Shown: positions 36,801 through 51,800 of the stretch, one piece after another
Numbering within the stretch: the first letter of the stretch is position 1
How the letters are laid out: every line of letters begins with the position of its first letter
Assembly: GCA_026545225.1 (NCBI GenBank)
Contig: CM048853.1
Span: 43,292,755 to 43,356,754, forward strand
Reading direction: 5' to 3'
Origin: Cornus controversa
Taxonomy: Eukaryota; Streptophyta; Magnoliopsida; Cornales; Cornaceae
Length of the DNA stretch: 64,000 bases
Program-made: the position numbers and the translations under genes
Notes under the pieces: model-generated
Told to the model about the DNA's origin: nothing
Database searches by the model: none
Seen by the model: the letters and a program-made list of their open reading frames with translations, nothing else

Positions 36801-39800
36801 AATTTCAGACCTCTCTCAGTCGAATTCTCTGCCTGCGATCAGTGACTGAGGAAACCAAATATCAGAGCTCTCATTTTCTCCGGTAAGCTCTATCTCCCTC
36901 TTCTTCCCACCAGAAAACAGCTCCTATGTTTTCAGAACCTACTCTCTTCTCTCTATCTATATCTTGTCATTTCTCTGTTTTTCACTCTCTGTCTCTCTAT
37001 TTCTCTCCTTTTTTTTCTTCTGTTTTCTCTGACAAATCAGAGGTCTGAACCTGATTTTTCAAGGGCTGAATTCTTTTAAGGGCTGCTGACTTTTTCAACC
37101 TGAACTTTTTTTCTCTCTTTCTTTCATTTTTTTTTTTTATGTTGAAATTGACAGGCTGTAGCTGTTTTTACAGTGGCTTTGAATATACTTTGTAAGCTTT
37201 ATTTAGCTGTATTTACAGCGTTCTTCCATGCCATATGTGCATTTGTGCAATAATCTATTCTCAATTCTAAATATATTGTGTAATCTTTACTTTTTAATAA
37301 TTGATATTAGGGATATAATTTGCACTTCCAAAGATGCCTAGCGATAGTAAGAGAGAGGATCCTGCATGAAATCATTTCTATGGATGTTAATTACTTTGAA
37401 TCTCCTGACTTTTGAGTTGACTGTTATCAGTTTTGCTCTTTTGATGCATGAATATTTTTCGATGGTTGGAATATGCATGTTTACTATTTTGATGATTTTC
37501 TCTGATATGTGAACTTTATCCTTTTTGCATCTCTATTTTCCCCATCTCTGGTTGTCCTTGGATTGTTATTTCCTATAACTTGCTTGTATATTCATACGTG
37601 TTTGCTATAACCTGCAAGTATTTAAATTGTTTGAGCTGTACCATGCCTTTAAATGATAGTGTGAACTGCTGCTGTATCCCGTGGAAAATAAATCATGAGC
37701 ATGATAACAAATAATAGTTGTGGTTTGTGTTCTTGCAATACTTTCTTTTTGACATGTTCTGTGCAACTTGTGCCTTGCTTCAGTCAGGCCGGCGCCTCAC
37801 CTTGTGCCTCAGGCTCCAGGAGACCTTGGCGCCTTAATGTGCCTCGAGCCTTTAACAACTATGATCAAACGACTGACCCTTTTTATCAAAAAAAGAACTA
37901 TGATTGATAGAACTGTGCAGAACATTAATTTTTGAAAACTCTCCCATATCAGATTTCTAAACGGACTCTACTTAATATATTACGTGAGCCTCATATATTG
38001 GCTATAAATATGTGGTTATGGTCGGTCTTGGGTTACCAATTGAGTCTCTCTACATTCCAGTGAGAGAATATATATCTTTAGAGAGAGAGAGTCTTATTTC
38101 TCAATCTAGGGTTTCTCATTGACAATTGAACATATGTGATTGAGGGTTTAAAGCAAGGTGCAAGTTAGAGCGGATTTGAAAAGAGCAAATCAACCGAGGA
38201 AAGCTTGGACAAGAAATGAACATCCATGAACAAGCAGATTGCATAAGGAATGTGTATGTCAAATAATCAGCGGCATAAGGATCTGGAGTGATCTTGCATG
38301 AGTCTGAGCCAGGAGGGACTAGGTGATTCTAGAGTGAATCTGGTAACTTAATTATAAAACCTCTTTCTCTTATAGTGGACAGCTCATGGTTGGACGAGAA
38401 CTTGTGGTTTTACCCTTTCTAAGGTTTTTCACATAAAAATATGGTGTCTCCGTTTTATCTGGATTTATTGTTTTATGTGTGTGTGTGAATGCTTTTTAGA
38501 CATATTTTGAACTAATCAATTGAATTTTAAAAAAGAATTAACAATAAGTTAAAAAGTTGGTTGCGAATTAATATTCATAAGACCTATTCATGCCCCCCAC
38601 AATCTCCCCCCCCCCCCCCCCCCAACTATAATTTTCCAGACGCATTGGGAAGCAGTCCTTTAGATTTCTCGAAGGAGAAGAAATAGAAGAGGAAAAAAGA
38701 AAACAAAGAATATCCAGACAACAAGGCCTAATTTCTCAAAATGATCTCAGAGCCTCCTCAATTAGTTCGACAAATTATAAAGGATAATATACAAGCCCAT
38801 AAACTCAAAGAAGTAACAAAAAAATGCAATCTTTATATTTCTTAGACATATGGTGTCCTAGTACCAAGTATAGTAATGAGCTGTAATCTACTCAAAGAAC
38901 TAATGTTCCAAACATTTGACTAAAGTGAGGACCTGGACCCTCTCCGCATCACAAAACAAAATTAGTCAATTACACACTATAAATGTCATAAATAGTACTT
39001 AAAATACCATGTGGAGAAAAAGTACTTAAAAATTAAGTGCTGAAAATAGAAACTCGGTTAAAACTTTTTTTCCCGCAGATGGAAAGTGAGCTAATTACTA
39101 TCATAGAAAAAAAAATCCTAAGCAATGTAAAGGAGGAGACGTATCAAAAAAAAAAATGTAGAGGAGAGATCTGCTTATATTACAAGTGCTAGAATGAAAG
39201 ATAATGGCAAAAAAGAACTTGAGTCTAGGAGGTTAAAAAAGAAACCATAAGTAATGATCTATAACAGGATATGGTTGGTTAGCCTTGAATCACACCAAAA
39301 AGAAAGAACTAAAATTGTTTTTCATCTATCATCATCATCATCCTTGCCTTAATCCCATATGAATGGGGTCGGACACATTCATAATGCAAGTATTTTACTC
39401 AATTTACAACAAAAGAAAATGATCCAGCTCATATAATATACAGAAAACGAGAAGAAAGAATTTGACTAACGTAAGAGAACTTACTAGATGAACTATGAGG
39501 CATATCTAATGCTAGTTTAATCATTGAATAAAATAAAGCCCCAGCACAGTCTGCAGCAGTCAGATTGTTTGACAACCTGAAGCATGGAACAGGCAAGAAA
39601 TGATAAAAAAGATTAAGCACCAAATCCGCACAGAATACAAACAAAGCATTATATAACTAAGTCCAAACAAGTGTTGCGAAAAATCATAATAAGCAATTAG
39701 ATGCTAGAAGCTACTTCATAGCTCATACTTGATCAAAGGTGCCCATTTTGCTTCTAAAAAATGAGGACAGGGAAAGAAGGTGTTGTACAAAATAGTTTGA

Positions 39801-42800
39801 TTTGGCGCAACAGAGACCAGCAGAAGCACCAAATAGGATAAAGAATTTGATTCAAAATTGGAGTAAAAGTACAGTAGAAGGTGAAAGAAAATTTGGAATG
39901 TGATTTAAAAATGAGGACAGTGAAAGAAAGTGTTGTACAGAATAGTTTGATTTGGCGCAACAGAGACCAGCAGAAGCACCAAATAGGATAAAGAATTTGA
40001 TTCAAAATTGGAGTAAAAGTATGGTAGGAAGGCGAAAGAAAAAATGTATTAAGGCCAGGAGAGAGAGATGTTATAACTCAAGATATAACAAAAGCTGGCC
40101 AAAGATGGAATTCAATGGTGAGAGAGGATTTATGTAATCAATGCCAAGTAGTTCAGATATAGATCTTTGCTAAATTTAGTTGAGTCGAATGATGCAGTCG
40201 TATATTCTTTTTTTCCCCTCTCCCTTCTTGTTCTTTCCAAGGTAGCTTTAGCTCTAATTGTCTAGTTATCATTAGATATTAAAAAATTTACTTAAAAGCG
40301 CTGATCGTTATAATCAATCCAAAACAGAGCATTTCCATTTTCAAGACATATTTCACCCAAAAGAAGTGCGACTCTTCTTTGCTTCCCTTATGCCAAGACC
40401 CTGGTCTCTAGTCTCTATTACTATCAATATAGCCCTAAACATTGCATTTATGAATGAAAAATTGTCCTCTTTCTTTTTTCAATATGAATAAACAAGCTAA
40501 GATACACAGTGACCCAGATTAGAAAGAGAAAATATCAAATATGGCATACCGTAGTGAGTTCACTTCCAAAATTACATTCTCCTCTATAACATTTTCATGA
40601 ACAGCCCTTAAAAAAGTTGATTCAACCTGCAAACGAAAGTGAAGAATGAAGGTTTGATTAAAACAATGTGCATTTATCATTAGGATCCCAGTAAAAACAT
40701 ACCTCTTTCTCAAAGTAGACAGAGTCATTTCTAGTATCAACATCAGAATCATCAGTATCATTACTGATAGAGTCCGTTTTCAACTCTCCATAAGGAAGAA
40801 GAAGATTGCCATCTTGAGTTGATATTTCCAGGTCATCATTCATAGCTTGTGTAATCTCAGTAATTTTATCCGCAGGAATTGGTGCAACTGAATGTCTCCA
40901 TTCCTCTTCATGACTTCCTTCACTAAGTGACCAAATGTAACCTGCCCCACCAGTGCCAACCTAATAAATTATAGTAACTGGTCAGCGAACATATAGATAT
41001 CCATCCAGTCGTATCATCAAAAATTAGATCTGGAATACTAAAGGATTTCCTATTCTGAACGAAGAGAGGAAATTATAGAAAAAATGATTACAAAAAATCA
41101 CCAAAAAGAAAATTGGGTTCCTAGTAGAGAAACTTACATGAATGATACATTCTTTTTTTTCTTTTGGTAGGAACCCATCTTATGCTTATGCACTCGCATA
41201 TAATTACATATGTATTATATATAAGTGTTTGACTCATTCTTCTATTGAACTAATCCAGTTCAATTTTCCTTAGTGATAATGCAATTTATAGCATAACTTT
41301 GATTTATTAGACCATGCATTCGCGACAAATTAGCAATCAAGGGTACATTCGTATATACATGCACACAAATTTGTAAGCGCGCATGCAGGAAGACATGAAA
41401 AATGCTCAAAAATCAAAAGGATGAATTTTTCATCAAATCACACGGCAATTCATGACAAAAGGGGAGTGTACACTTGAGCAGTAAAGGGAGGAAAGAGTGA
41501 AATCACAAAATATTTTATGGTATCAGAGATCAGTGGCGCAAAGCCATGTAGTTAGTTCAGTCTTTTGGTGTTCCAGTAATTATTACAGTTTTACTCTCAA
41601 ATGATTAAAGAGCCTGTGTTCTACACTTAAGCTCTCAGTTGATATACTTTTCGGAACATTTAGCTACAATAAATGCACATTTCTACTTCTTATATATTAA
41701 GTCAATGAATGCTATTCTTAATTGGTCAAAACACAAGAGACAATTCACAAACCTTAGACCAGGTAACAAGACATCGTTTGGGTCAAGAAAACTTCCATTA
41801 ATCCACAACCTAGCTATCCGTTCCACAATATGTCCCATTACTTCTCATGGGATAATGATGACCCCCCCCCCCCCCCCCCAAAAAAAAGTACAGTAAAAAG
41901 TTAAAAAAACCAAATCTAAAAGCTAACCTCTGATGCTGCCCAGCACTGAGTCTCAGATAATTTGGAGGTTACTTCTCCATTCAACTTGTCTGACATACTA
42001 CTGATTGCTGCACATCGAACAACTTATAGTAAGAGTATATCACAACATAAAGCCCACATCTCCATCAGTGAATAGACCAATCAATAAACAGTACAAGCAC
42101 ACATGCATATACACACTACACAATAAAGCAAAATCCTCAAAGATTATTTAGTCCAGACATGCTAAATCATGGAATCATGTTTTTTCCTATGATCATTGTC
42201 AGGAGAGCTGCTCTTATGTATATGATATCTACTGTTTATATGAATTTGAAGCATTTTAAAAATAAAATATATCTCATTACCCTTTTCTAGCGAATGCATC
42301 ATATTGAACTTCAAAAAGAAAAGGTACTTGTATTTAAAAGAAAAGAGTTTGGCTAGTAACTAAATTAAAGACAAGCATGGAGCAGGTTATTCATCATCAG
42401 ATATCATCATACATCAAATTTCATAAAAAAGAATTTAATTGGTAAATCAAAAGGTAATACAAAAGCATTTTCTTACAAATCTACTCCATCTCTAATCAGA
42501 TTAAAACTTAATAGTCCAATAGAACATGTACAAAAGAATCTTTGGTAAAGGAAATTCTAACTCCAGCAAGATATCATAACAAAAGAATAACTGTATGAAG
42601 CAAAAGTTGGTAGTAAATGCAAAAGTTGCATAACTATACGACACACACTGTTTTTTAAAATAGATGCATGCCACACACTGTTTAAAATAACAGCCATAAT
42701 GTTTTTCCAGGAGGGAAGATTGTATTAAAAGGCTTTTGAAAGGGGAACGCATCCCAAAAGAACTACACAAGGGCCAAATAGGGCACCTAAACTTTTAGTA

Positions 42801-45800
42801 TGCCCCAAAAAAATCGACTATCTTCTCTTACAAATTTGGAGGGGGAGTGAGAGTGACCAAAGTAGGGAAGAGCAACCTAGAGGAACTTTTATATAGTATC
42901 AAAGGTAATCAGATGTAACTATTCTTAACTTAGGGATTTATGAGAATTAAAAGAATTGTGAAAATTCAAACACAATTGTATTCACCTCAGTAGGGGTATT
43001 TATATGTGTTACATGGAATAGAAAAAGCATGTACAAAGGCAAGCCTAAATCTAAGGTTATGTCTAAGCTAAGCTTATAATTAAGCCTAAACATATGTAAC
43101 AGAAGATATACAAATATACAAGCTAATATCAAGCTTAAATCTAAGGGAGCTGTCTAACATAGCCTATTAAGCCTAAACATATGTAACAAAATATATACAA
43201 GCTAATATCAAGCTTAAATCTAAGGGAGCTGTCTAACATAGCCTATTAAGCCTAAACATATGTAACAAAATATATACAAGCTAATATCAAACTTGATGGC
43301 TGTCTAATGGGATTGAATTAAAGTATCTTAATTTAAATTTGTGGGAAAAAAAATTATTTTCATATGTAAATAATCATCTTTTTTAAATCAAACCAATCTA
43401 ACTAACAATTTGTTGATGATGTGATTAAATTAGGGATTTTTGAAAATTAGATTCCAATTTGTTGATTAGAACATGATTATTTTAATATGCATTTTGATTA
43501 GTTGATCACTTTGGTGCATATATATGATTAGGGATTTTTGAAAATTAGATTCCAATTTGTTGATTAGAACATGATTATTTTAATATGAATTTTGATTAGT
43601 TGATCACTTTGGTGCATATATATGAATGAATTATGTTTTGTAAATCGTGTTTATATATATGAATATATGTCCATGTAAAGTTAGGTTATAATCTATAAAT
43701 AAGCATGAATTAGGAAGATTTCTTCATAATTGATTAGGGATTTCAATTTCCATGTAAAATAGAGTAAAAATTATACACCAATTAAGGAACACTGGATTAA
43801 AACTGAAACACATAGGGGTAGAAAGAATCTAATACTGACGAGAAGGATATGAGAGTGTTTGAGGGGGCGAAGTGATCTTTCCTGGAGGTGGCTATACTGC
43901 ACGTCTAACCATCTCCGGTGAGGTTGTTCGCAAGCTGACGAGAAGAGGATACTCGTTCCAAGTGGACAATCGGAACATCGAAATCAGAAAAGCGATGCTT
44001 CATTCTTGTTTGATTCGGAGATTCAACAAGCCAGTGGGAGGATTGCAAAGGATTGAGCAAGGGCATCGTGATGCTGGAAGGTTTCGAGTGGAGTAAAGGT
44101 GTTGACCTTGCTGGATGGGCTGTTTCTATTCAGGTTTCCATTGGAGAAGTAAGCTCAAAGGGTTTTGAAAGATGGAAAGAGGTTGTGGGGAGATTCGATG
44201 CTGTATCTTGATGTTTGGATATCGAGAGTTGGTTGCTCGGGGTCTTTCAAGAAGATGAACGAAAGGAGAATTCTCTTGTACGACTTGCCTTTGCACCTAT
44301 GATGCCAGAAGCTATTCGAAGCTATAAGTAATCTTTGTGGGGGTTGCTGGAGTGTTAAGGCAAACGACTTGGTGGATACCAAGAAGATAGTCCTGATGGT
44401 CGACCAAATTGGAAAGGTCCCACAATTCGTATTGGTAGAGGAGGAGTGGGTGGCTAATAAAGTAGCTCTAATGGAAGAATCTCCACCTATTATGTTGCCA
44501 AAGTCAGATTTCCTGAAAGGGGATGAAAATACTTCAAACATGGAGAATGAAGAGTGGCATTTCCATCGCAAGGCCGACGGCAGTGGGAAAGAGCAAACAA
44601 CGCCGAAGTTGCAAAAGATGGGTAAGATGGAAGGAAAGGGACGAAGGGGTGTTCACGCGAGGAAAGCGCATGAGCCACACATGTTGGTGCAAGGAGCCAT
44701 TCTTGCTACGGGTGGACGACAGCTAATAGGATACGTGGCGGCAAATCCGTGGGAGCTGAGAAAAGGCTGTCACGTGATCATTTATTGAATTCAAATAATG
44801 GGATTGGGCCAACCCCACTGGCTCTAGTGGTAAAGTCACTTGGCCCAAGTACCTCATGAAGCATCAGGTCTAAGGTTCAACTCCCCTAGAGTGCAAACAA
44901 TTCCTTAGGCACCACCCCTCGCGGCACAAGCCGAGCTTTACCCGACCAATGTGGAGGGGGCGCTTTGCACGGTGTCCAGGGATTAGGCGGACCAAAGTCC
45001 CAGATAACCTAGTTATCGAAAATAATGGGATTGGACCAAACATAAAGGCTAAGGGGTTTAGGCCTCATTTAAATGGCCCAAATTTGATTGGAGTTGGAAA
45101 TATGGCAAAGGCTTTAAAAAAAGCCCCAAAAAGGTTTATTAACCCAAAAGGGAATGGGTTGAAGCCTTTAAGCCAAAGGTTTGAGGTAGGCCAGAGACGG
45201 ACGGTGCAATCAGGTACGGATGGATTATGGGTTACTTTAAATGACCCAAATCGTCAGGCTTCACAATAGGAGATCCAAAGAAGAGGTTGGGCCAGGCTCA
45301 CATGCAAGTTAGGGATATGGGCCGCAAGTCTTGAGACTACGAATAGCTTTGGGCCTCTTTAAGAGTACCCAAATACGTTGCCTTGTTCTGCATGGAAACA
45401 AAGGCAAATGGAAGGTGGATGTAAGAGATTATGCCAAGCCCAACTTTCTAACAACCATCCCACTCAAAGGAGGTGGTCCAAAAGCGAGAAACAAAAGTGG
45501 GCCATGAAGGAGGGAGGCCTAAGTTCTTTGATCCTAAGCTCACTGATACCCCTTCTTCTTCTCCTCCTCCTCCTCTTCTTGGGGTACCGTGGGAATCTTC
45601 AGGGGAGATAAAATCTGGTGCTCGGGAGGGAAAGAAGGTTAGATTGGAGACGGTTAGAGAGGAGACGACGTAGGATTGTTTGGAGGGGCTCGAGCTGAGA
45701 ATGGATAGTATGGGTTGACAGGGGCTGTGCAGAATACTGTGAATGATGAAGATGCAATTCAGTAAGAGAGGCAGAGGTTACAGTTTGCATGGGCTGAGAC

Positions 45801-48800
45801 TTTCAGTTCAGTGATGAGTTGGCGGTGGCAGTGCTGATTAGAGAACTACGTACTCACAAAGCGTAAAAAGGGACAGAACAATAGCAAGGAATGGAAGGAG
45901 TGGGGGATGCAAGAAGATAGCGATGAGCCAGTGGAGAGGTACTGCACCCCATCAACTTGTAACATGTCTGATTTTGTGATTGAAGTGGGGGATGGTCTAC
46001 CAGATGATCCTTTTGGTGGTGGCATTGATATTATGCCTTGGGAAGGAAGCTAGAAAGCATGGACACAAACACGGGTACGACACGTCACAGACGCAGTGAC
46101 ACGGTAAATTCCAAAAGAACAAGACACGGACACGGCAGGGATACGGCTATGAAATAATAACATAACATGTTAATATATATTCAACAAGTTAACCAATATC
46201 CACAATACCATAAATCGAACAAAAAAATAGACTACATTACACAAATACTTTAATTCATCATCAAACAATTAACAACCAAACAAACTTATAAACAAAAATA
46301 GACAAATAGATTAAGATATTAATCTGATCTTCTTGAAAAAATGAGACATATTGATTCTTGTATATCAAAATTGACAATTCTGGAGGAATTATTAGATATT
46401 ATACTGGGAGAACTAGTGATCACACAAAAAATACCATGAAACAAAGTTCTATTGGCATTTTATTTTTTATGTTTCTAGTTATTTTTAGAAATTTTATCTA
46501 ACTAATTTCTTATTAGAGTGGTGAGGAGTCTTTGGGGTGGGAGGTGTTGGACGCTTAGGGTTCCTCGGGAGGAGTCCTTGAAAGTGGGTGTCCAAGGTGG
46601 ATGCTTGGGCAGGGAGATTCCCTGTTTCCTGTGTTTTATAATGGAGAAGGAAAGTTACCAGTGGTTCTTCTCCGGTGTTTATGGTCCCGTAGAGGACGAG
46701 GAGAAGTATATGTTTTGGGAGGAGCTTGGCCCTATGCGGAGGAGATGACCTCTTCCTTGGTGTGTGGGAGGGGGCTTTAATGTGATTATTGTCCCCGTCA
46801 GAGAGGTCTACGAGAGGGAGGTGGACTACAGCTATGGAGCAGTTTTCAGGGTTCATTGATCGACACCAGTTGATAGATTTGCCGCTAGAAGGAGCATCCT
46901 TTTACCTGGTCCAATGGCAAACAATCTCCTACCCTTTCTCGACTAAATAAGTTCCTCCTATCCGGAGAATGGGAGGAAAAGCATCCAGATGTGGTCCTGA
47001 CGGCGTTTACTAGACTTCTAACCATAGTGATTCTGGATTGCGGTGGCTTGCGAAAAATAAGCATTCTATTTAGATATGAGAATATGTGGCTTCAAGCGAA
47101 GGGTTTTAAGGAGCGAGTGTGGGCTTGGTGGGAGGGGTGTAGGGTAAGTGGCACTCCGAGCTTCACTCTTGCAGGTAAGCTTAGTTCATTAAAGGGGGAC
47201 ATCAAAAGGTGGAATAAGGAAGTGTTAGGATATTTGGAGTAGAGAAAGAATATGGCATTATCTAAGCTTGTTGAGTTCGATCGCTTGGAGGGACTGGGAG
47301 TCTTATGGGAGGCGGAGAGGCGTAGGAGGGAGAATTGTCAAGTGGATATTGAGTTCGATCGCTTGGAGAGCTAGGAGGTAGGTAGGGGTGAGGTAATGGG
47401 CACTTCTCATGCTTTCTATTCCTAAGGACAGTCTGAGAAATGCTTAAATGCTTCCTTTATTGCCCTAAACCCCAAGAAGGGGGAAACGTCTGATGTTAGG
47501 GACTTAGACCTACTAGTTTGATGGGGTGCATTTACAAATTAATAGCTAAGGTACTAGCCCTTAGGTTGAGGGACGTCATGGATGGTATTATTTTGGAATC
47601 GCAAAATGATTTCGTTGGTGGGCATCAAATGTTGGATTCAGCTCTCATTGCTAGTGAATGTGTGGATTCCAGATTAAGCAATGGGGTGTCAGGGATTCTT
47701 TGCAAGCTTGACATTGAAAAAGCCTACAATCATGTGAGCTGGTGTTTCTTGCTTTATATGATAGAGAGGATGATGTTTGGGGAGGGGTAGAGGATGTGGA
47801 TTGAGTTTTGCATCTCCTCTATGCAAGTTTCAGTCCTTGTGAACGGTCTCTGACTAGTTTCTTTAGCCGTTCACAAGCCTGAGGCAGGGGGGGCCCTCTT
47901 TTCCCTTTTTTGTTCATTATTGTGATTGAGGTGCTCAGTAGGCTTATGAGGAGGGCACTGAAGTTAGGCTTCATCAGATGTTTCAGGGTGGGCAGAACTC
48001 TTCTAATCAATTGGAGATATCCAACTTCTTGTTCACAGATGATACCTTAATTTTCTAGAATGCAGAAGAGTCCCAGATGAGATATTTGTGGTGTGTGCTG
48101 ATTTGTTCTCAGGTAGTCTTTGGCCTAAAAATCGATGTGGGTAAAAATCAATATGGGTTAAGAGTGCTTGTCCCGATGGGGGTAGATACAATTCTGGCTG
48201 ACATTCTTGGATGTGGAGTTGAATCTTTGCCTATCTCATATATCTGTTTGTCGTTGGGGTCGCCTTCGAGGAGAGTGGGTAGGACCAAAGGTTTGAGAGG
48301 AGATTTGCAAGGTGGATGAAGCAGTATCTTTCAAAGGGTGGGAGGGCCACCCTGATGAAAAGCACTCTATCGAGTCTTCCTACTTACTTTTTATCTCTAT
48401 TTCAGATTCCTTCCTCCGTGGCTTGGAGAGTCAGCAAAACTTTTTATGGGGTGGTATGAGAGAGGAGTTCAAATACCATCTTGCTCGTTAGGAGCAGGTG
48501 TGCAGGCCAATTCAATCAAGTGCCCTGGGGATTAGGAGATTGGTGCCTTTCAATAAGGCCCTTTTAGGGGAAGTGGTTGGGGAGGTTTAGGAAGCAAAGA
48601 CAAAGACTTTGTAGGAGGGTTATCTCCAGTAGAATTAGGGAGGAGAGGGGAGGTTGGTGCTCTTTGGAGGTGAGGATTCCGTAGGTGTTTGGAAGTTCAT
48701 CTAGAAAGAGTGGGATGAATTTTCTAAACACATCAGATTCAGGGCTGGAGATGGCAGGGGCATTCGTTCTTGGGAGGATTCTTGGTGCAGCAACCGTTCG

Positions 48801-51800
48801 CAGGCATGCGCCTTCCCCACTCTCTTCCGGATTGCTCAGGATAGACATGCTTGGTCTCCGACTGTTATTGGCTTGATAGCATGAGGACGGCTTGGGATGT
48901 GCACTTTTTGAGTCACTTGCAGGATTGGTAGGTGGATGATGCCATTGGATTCTTGCAGATGCTTTATCGCCAGGAAATGGATGGTGGCAAGCCCGATTCT
49001 TTGGTGTGGGTGCCCTCCTCTCATGGGAGGTTTGGTGTTTTCTCTTTCTATAGGAGCTTAGCAAAATCTTCAAGGCCTGTTTCCCGTGGAAGGTTGTTTG
49101 GCGCACAAAGGCCCCCTTTAAGGTGGCCTTCTTTGTTTGGACGGCTATTCTGTGGAGTATTCTGACGTTGGACAACTTGAGGAGGAGGAGGAGACAGATT
49201 ATTGTTAAGTGGTGTTGCAGGTGTAAGAGAGATGAAGAATCAGTAGATCACCTTTTGTTGCATTGCACGGTGGCCTGGGAAAGTTGGGGAATGCTTTTTG
49301 GGTTGTTCGGGATCCAGTGGGTTATGCCTCAATCATCTAGGGGCATGATAGAGGCTTGGAGAGGTTATATAGTGGGGTTCCAAGCCCATGACTTTTGAAG
49401 GGTGGCACCCTTGTGTGTATGTTGGTGTCTATGGAGGGAATGGAAGAGGAGATCCTTTGATGGAGAGGAGACTCCTATTGGAGTGCTAAAATTCTCAATC
49501 ATTAGTTCTCTTTTTTGTTGGGTTCTTGGGAGAAATTGTAAATCCATGGGGAAGATAGTAGATTTTTTGAACATATTGAGAGTATATGGGCCCTATTTGG
49601 CCTTTGTGTAGTTTTCTTGGGATGTGTTCCCTGCTTGAACGTTTTCCAATACAATCTTACTTAAAAATAAATAAATAAAGAAGAATGGATTTAGGTGAAA
49701 AATTATTACATCAAATTTTCCATGGATACCCCAAGCTTTCCAATCTACTTTGATCAGTTTCCTACAAATTGGTTCATTGATCTTCAGTCAATCTGTATAA
49801 TGTAAATTATTCAGTAATATTAAAATTAATTTATTTCTTCTTCACTAAATTCTCCGCAACAAAGATTGCCAGTTGTCTTTCAATTTAAATGATGAAATAG
49901 TCCATACAAACCATAGTTGCCTCCAATATCCATTCTATCTTTCCACTCCATCCCTAATCTAAGTCACAGAAACCCGAACCCAAATTCTTCCAAAATCATC
50001 GTGCATGAATTTGATGGGTCTATCTCGACAAAATTCCTTACTCTAAACCACACAAGCCACACCTTTTCTGAAGAACTTTGCTGTTTTATCATCTACAAAA
50101 TCATTTAGAAGGATGAACTGGAAAGGCATAGCTAGAAAGATGATTCATTAAAGAATTACAGTTAGTAAAATTGAGGGTTTTTAATTTCAAAATATAATAT
50201 AATTGTACTTGAGCCATGATTTTTCATTTAGATTTAAAAAATAATAATAATAAGGAACAAAATGGGAAGCCAAAGAAATGGTCAAGGTTTACATGGAATT
50301 TCTACGATCCCACTGCTACTGTCAGCATATTCCAGCTCCTCATCACTATCTTGCTTGGTTGGTTCTTGAAGTAAGGATACCTTCGAGTAAGCAGGAACAA
50401 CAAATTGTTGTCCAATTACAACCTGGAGGGCACAAAATAAGACACCTTATGAAACTAAGGTAAGGGAATGTAACACAATATTGAACTTATCATCTTAAAT
50501 CAATCAAACTGTGAAAATACTCAAACCATCAAACTGTCATTTTTATAAAAGCGCTAAATAAAATACCATATGAATATTCACATTTCATGACCAATCTTTC
50601 AGACATAAAAACACATAATTTTCAAATACCCACATTCAATGTCTGGTTTTTATCCACTCTTTCCCAATGTTTTTATAATGTGACAAATAAGTTCAACACC
50701 CGAATAGTTGGTTCAATTCTCAAGATAAATACCTACCAAAGAAAATTCTTAAGACAAGAAGTCTATTAGAAAGTTACCTCAGTTATTATACACATGGACT
50801 TGAATATTAACTCCATTCATCAGGTGATCCTTAATTAGACAAACCAGTTCAGATAATGAATCAAGCCACCATAAAAACTTGGTTATTTAATAAATGCACT
50901 ACATATAATTATCATATAAAAGTTTTTGTTCAATGATCAATCTTCAGGCATAAAAAAAAAAAATCAAATATCACTTTTCATGTCTATATTTGATCAGTCA
51001 CTCTCTTGGTCTCTCCAAGTGCTTTTCAATGTGATGCATAAGTTCAATACTAGAATAGTTGGTGCAATTCTCAAGATAAAATACCAAAAAAAAAAAAAAC
51101 TCTAAAGATATAAGTTTTCTCACAAGGTTACTTACTGTTCTTATAAACAGGTACTTGAATGTGAACTCCATCCATGGACAGAGTTTGTAAAACCTCAGAT
51201 TTTTTTTTATTTAAGTACATGGTTAATTAATTGTTAAGCATGATTATATAGTAATTGCATGCTTATGTGTGTAGGTTTCGGGACTACTTTAAAAGTTCTA
51301 AAAATGGTTTTAAAGTACCTTAGGACTATAATGGGATGGAACCAAGGTTCGGGTAATTTTTCAGAATTTTTACGAAAAGTTACTATTCATAGTTCGGGTT
51401 TTTCGAAAAAATAACTACGGATCACTTAAGTGACGTAGGGGTATGAATGAACTTAGAGGGGCTTTAGTGAAGTTTGTTGAAATGAGGGAGTGCCATTTTG
51501 CAATTAAATGGAAGTAGAAAAGGGTAGAGGAGCAAAAGAGATGAGGGGCTAATGTGCAATTTTGGAAACTTTTATTATAAATATCTTAAAATGGTTGACT
51601 TGGTCATAACCGAAATCAAATTTCTCTCACTTTAGATCTATTTTATAGCTCTTTCCTCTCCCCTCTTTTTGGTTGATCTTAGTTTTGGAGGCTTAGAAGT
51701 CTGATTCGGGCCTCGGGACTTTACACGATAGTTGTTCCCCTCAGAATTGCCTACGTTCTACACCGATTGAAAATTCTTTTCGGCAGATTTTCAAGTGTTT

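Larger units (their letters stand above)
43850..49680 (+). mobile_element. L1-type LINE, nearly full length but decayed, antisense to host gene
   Basis: ORF1 comes first: [20 protein letters not shown] at about 43.9 kb, then a DUF4283-like region and [14 protein letters not shown] (44369 on). Next is the ORF2 endonuclease-like end ([20 protein letters not shown], 46.66 kb). RT follows: [16 protein letters not shown], then [18 protein letters not shown] and [13 protein letters not shown], 47.5-47.8 kb. The zf-RVT tail ([17 protein letters not shown]-like, [12 protein letters not shown]) lies at 49.1-49.3 kb. It ends in an A-rich tail at 49662-49680. Many stops and frameshifts are present. It fills most of the 8.3-kb intron between 50293 and 42007. 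A SINE and part of a hAT-like element are inserted in it. Confidence 0.85.

Noticed and set aside
36740-37740. Independent host gene inside element B
   Set aside because: Leader- and intron-like composition, but no downstream coding exon; better read as captured DNA or TE core.
43081-43624. CRISPR-like array
   Set aside because: Contiguous tandem repeats of 79 and 98 bp without spacers, in a plant intron.
43800-49700. TSD for the 43.85-49.68 kb LINE
   Set aside because: Only a 6-bp AAGAAT-type match could be found at the flanks, too short to claim in AT-rich DNA.
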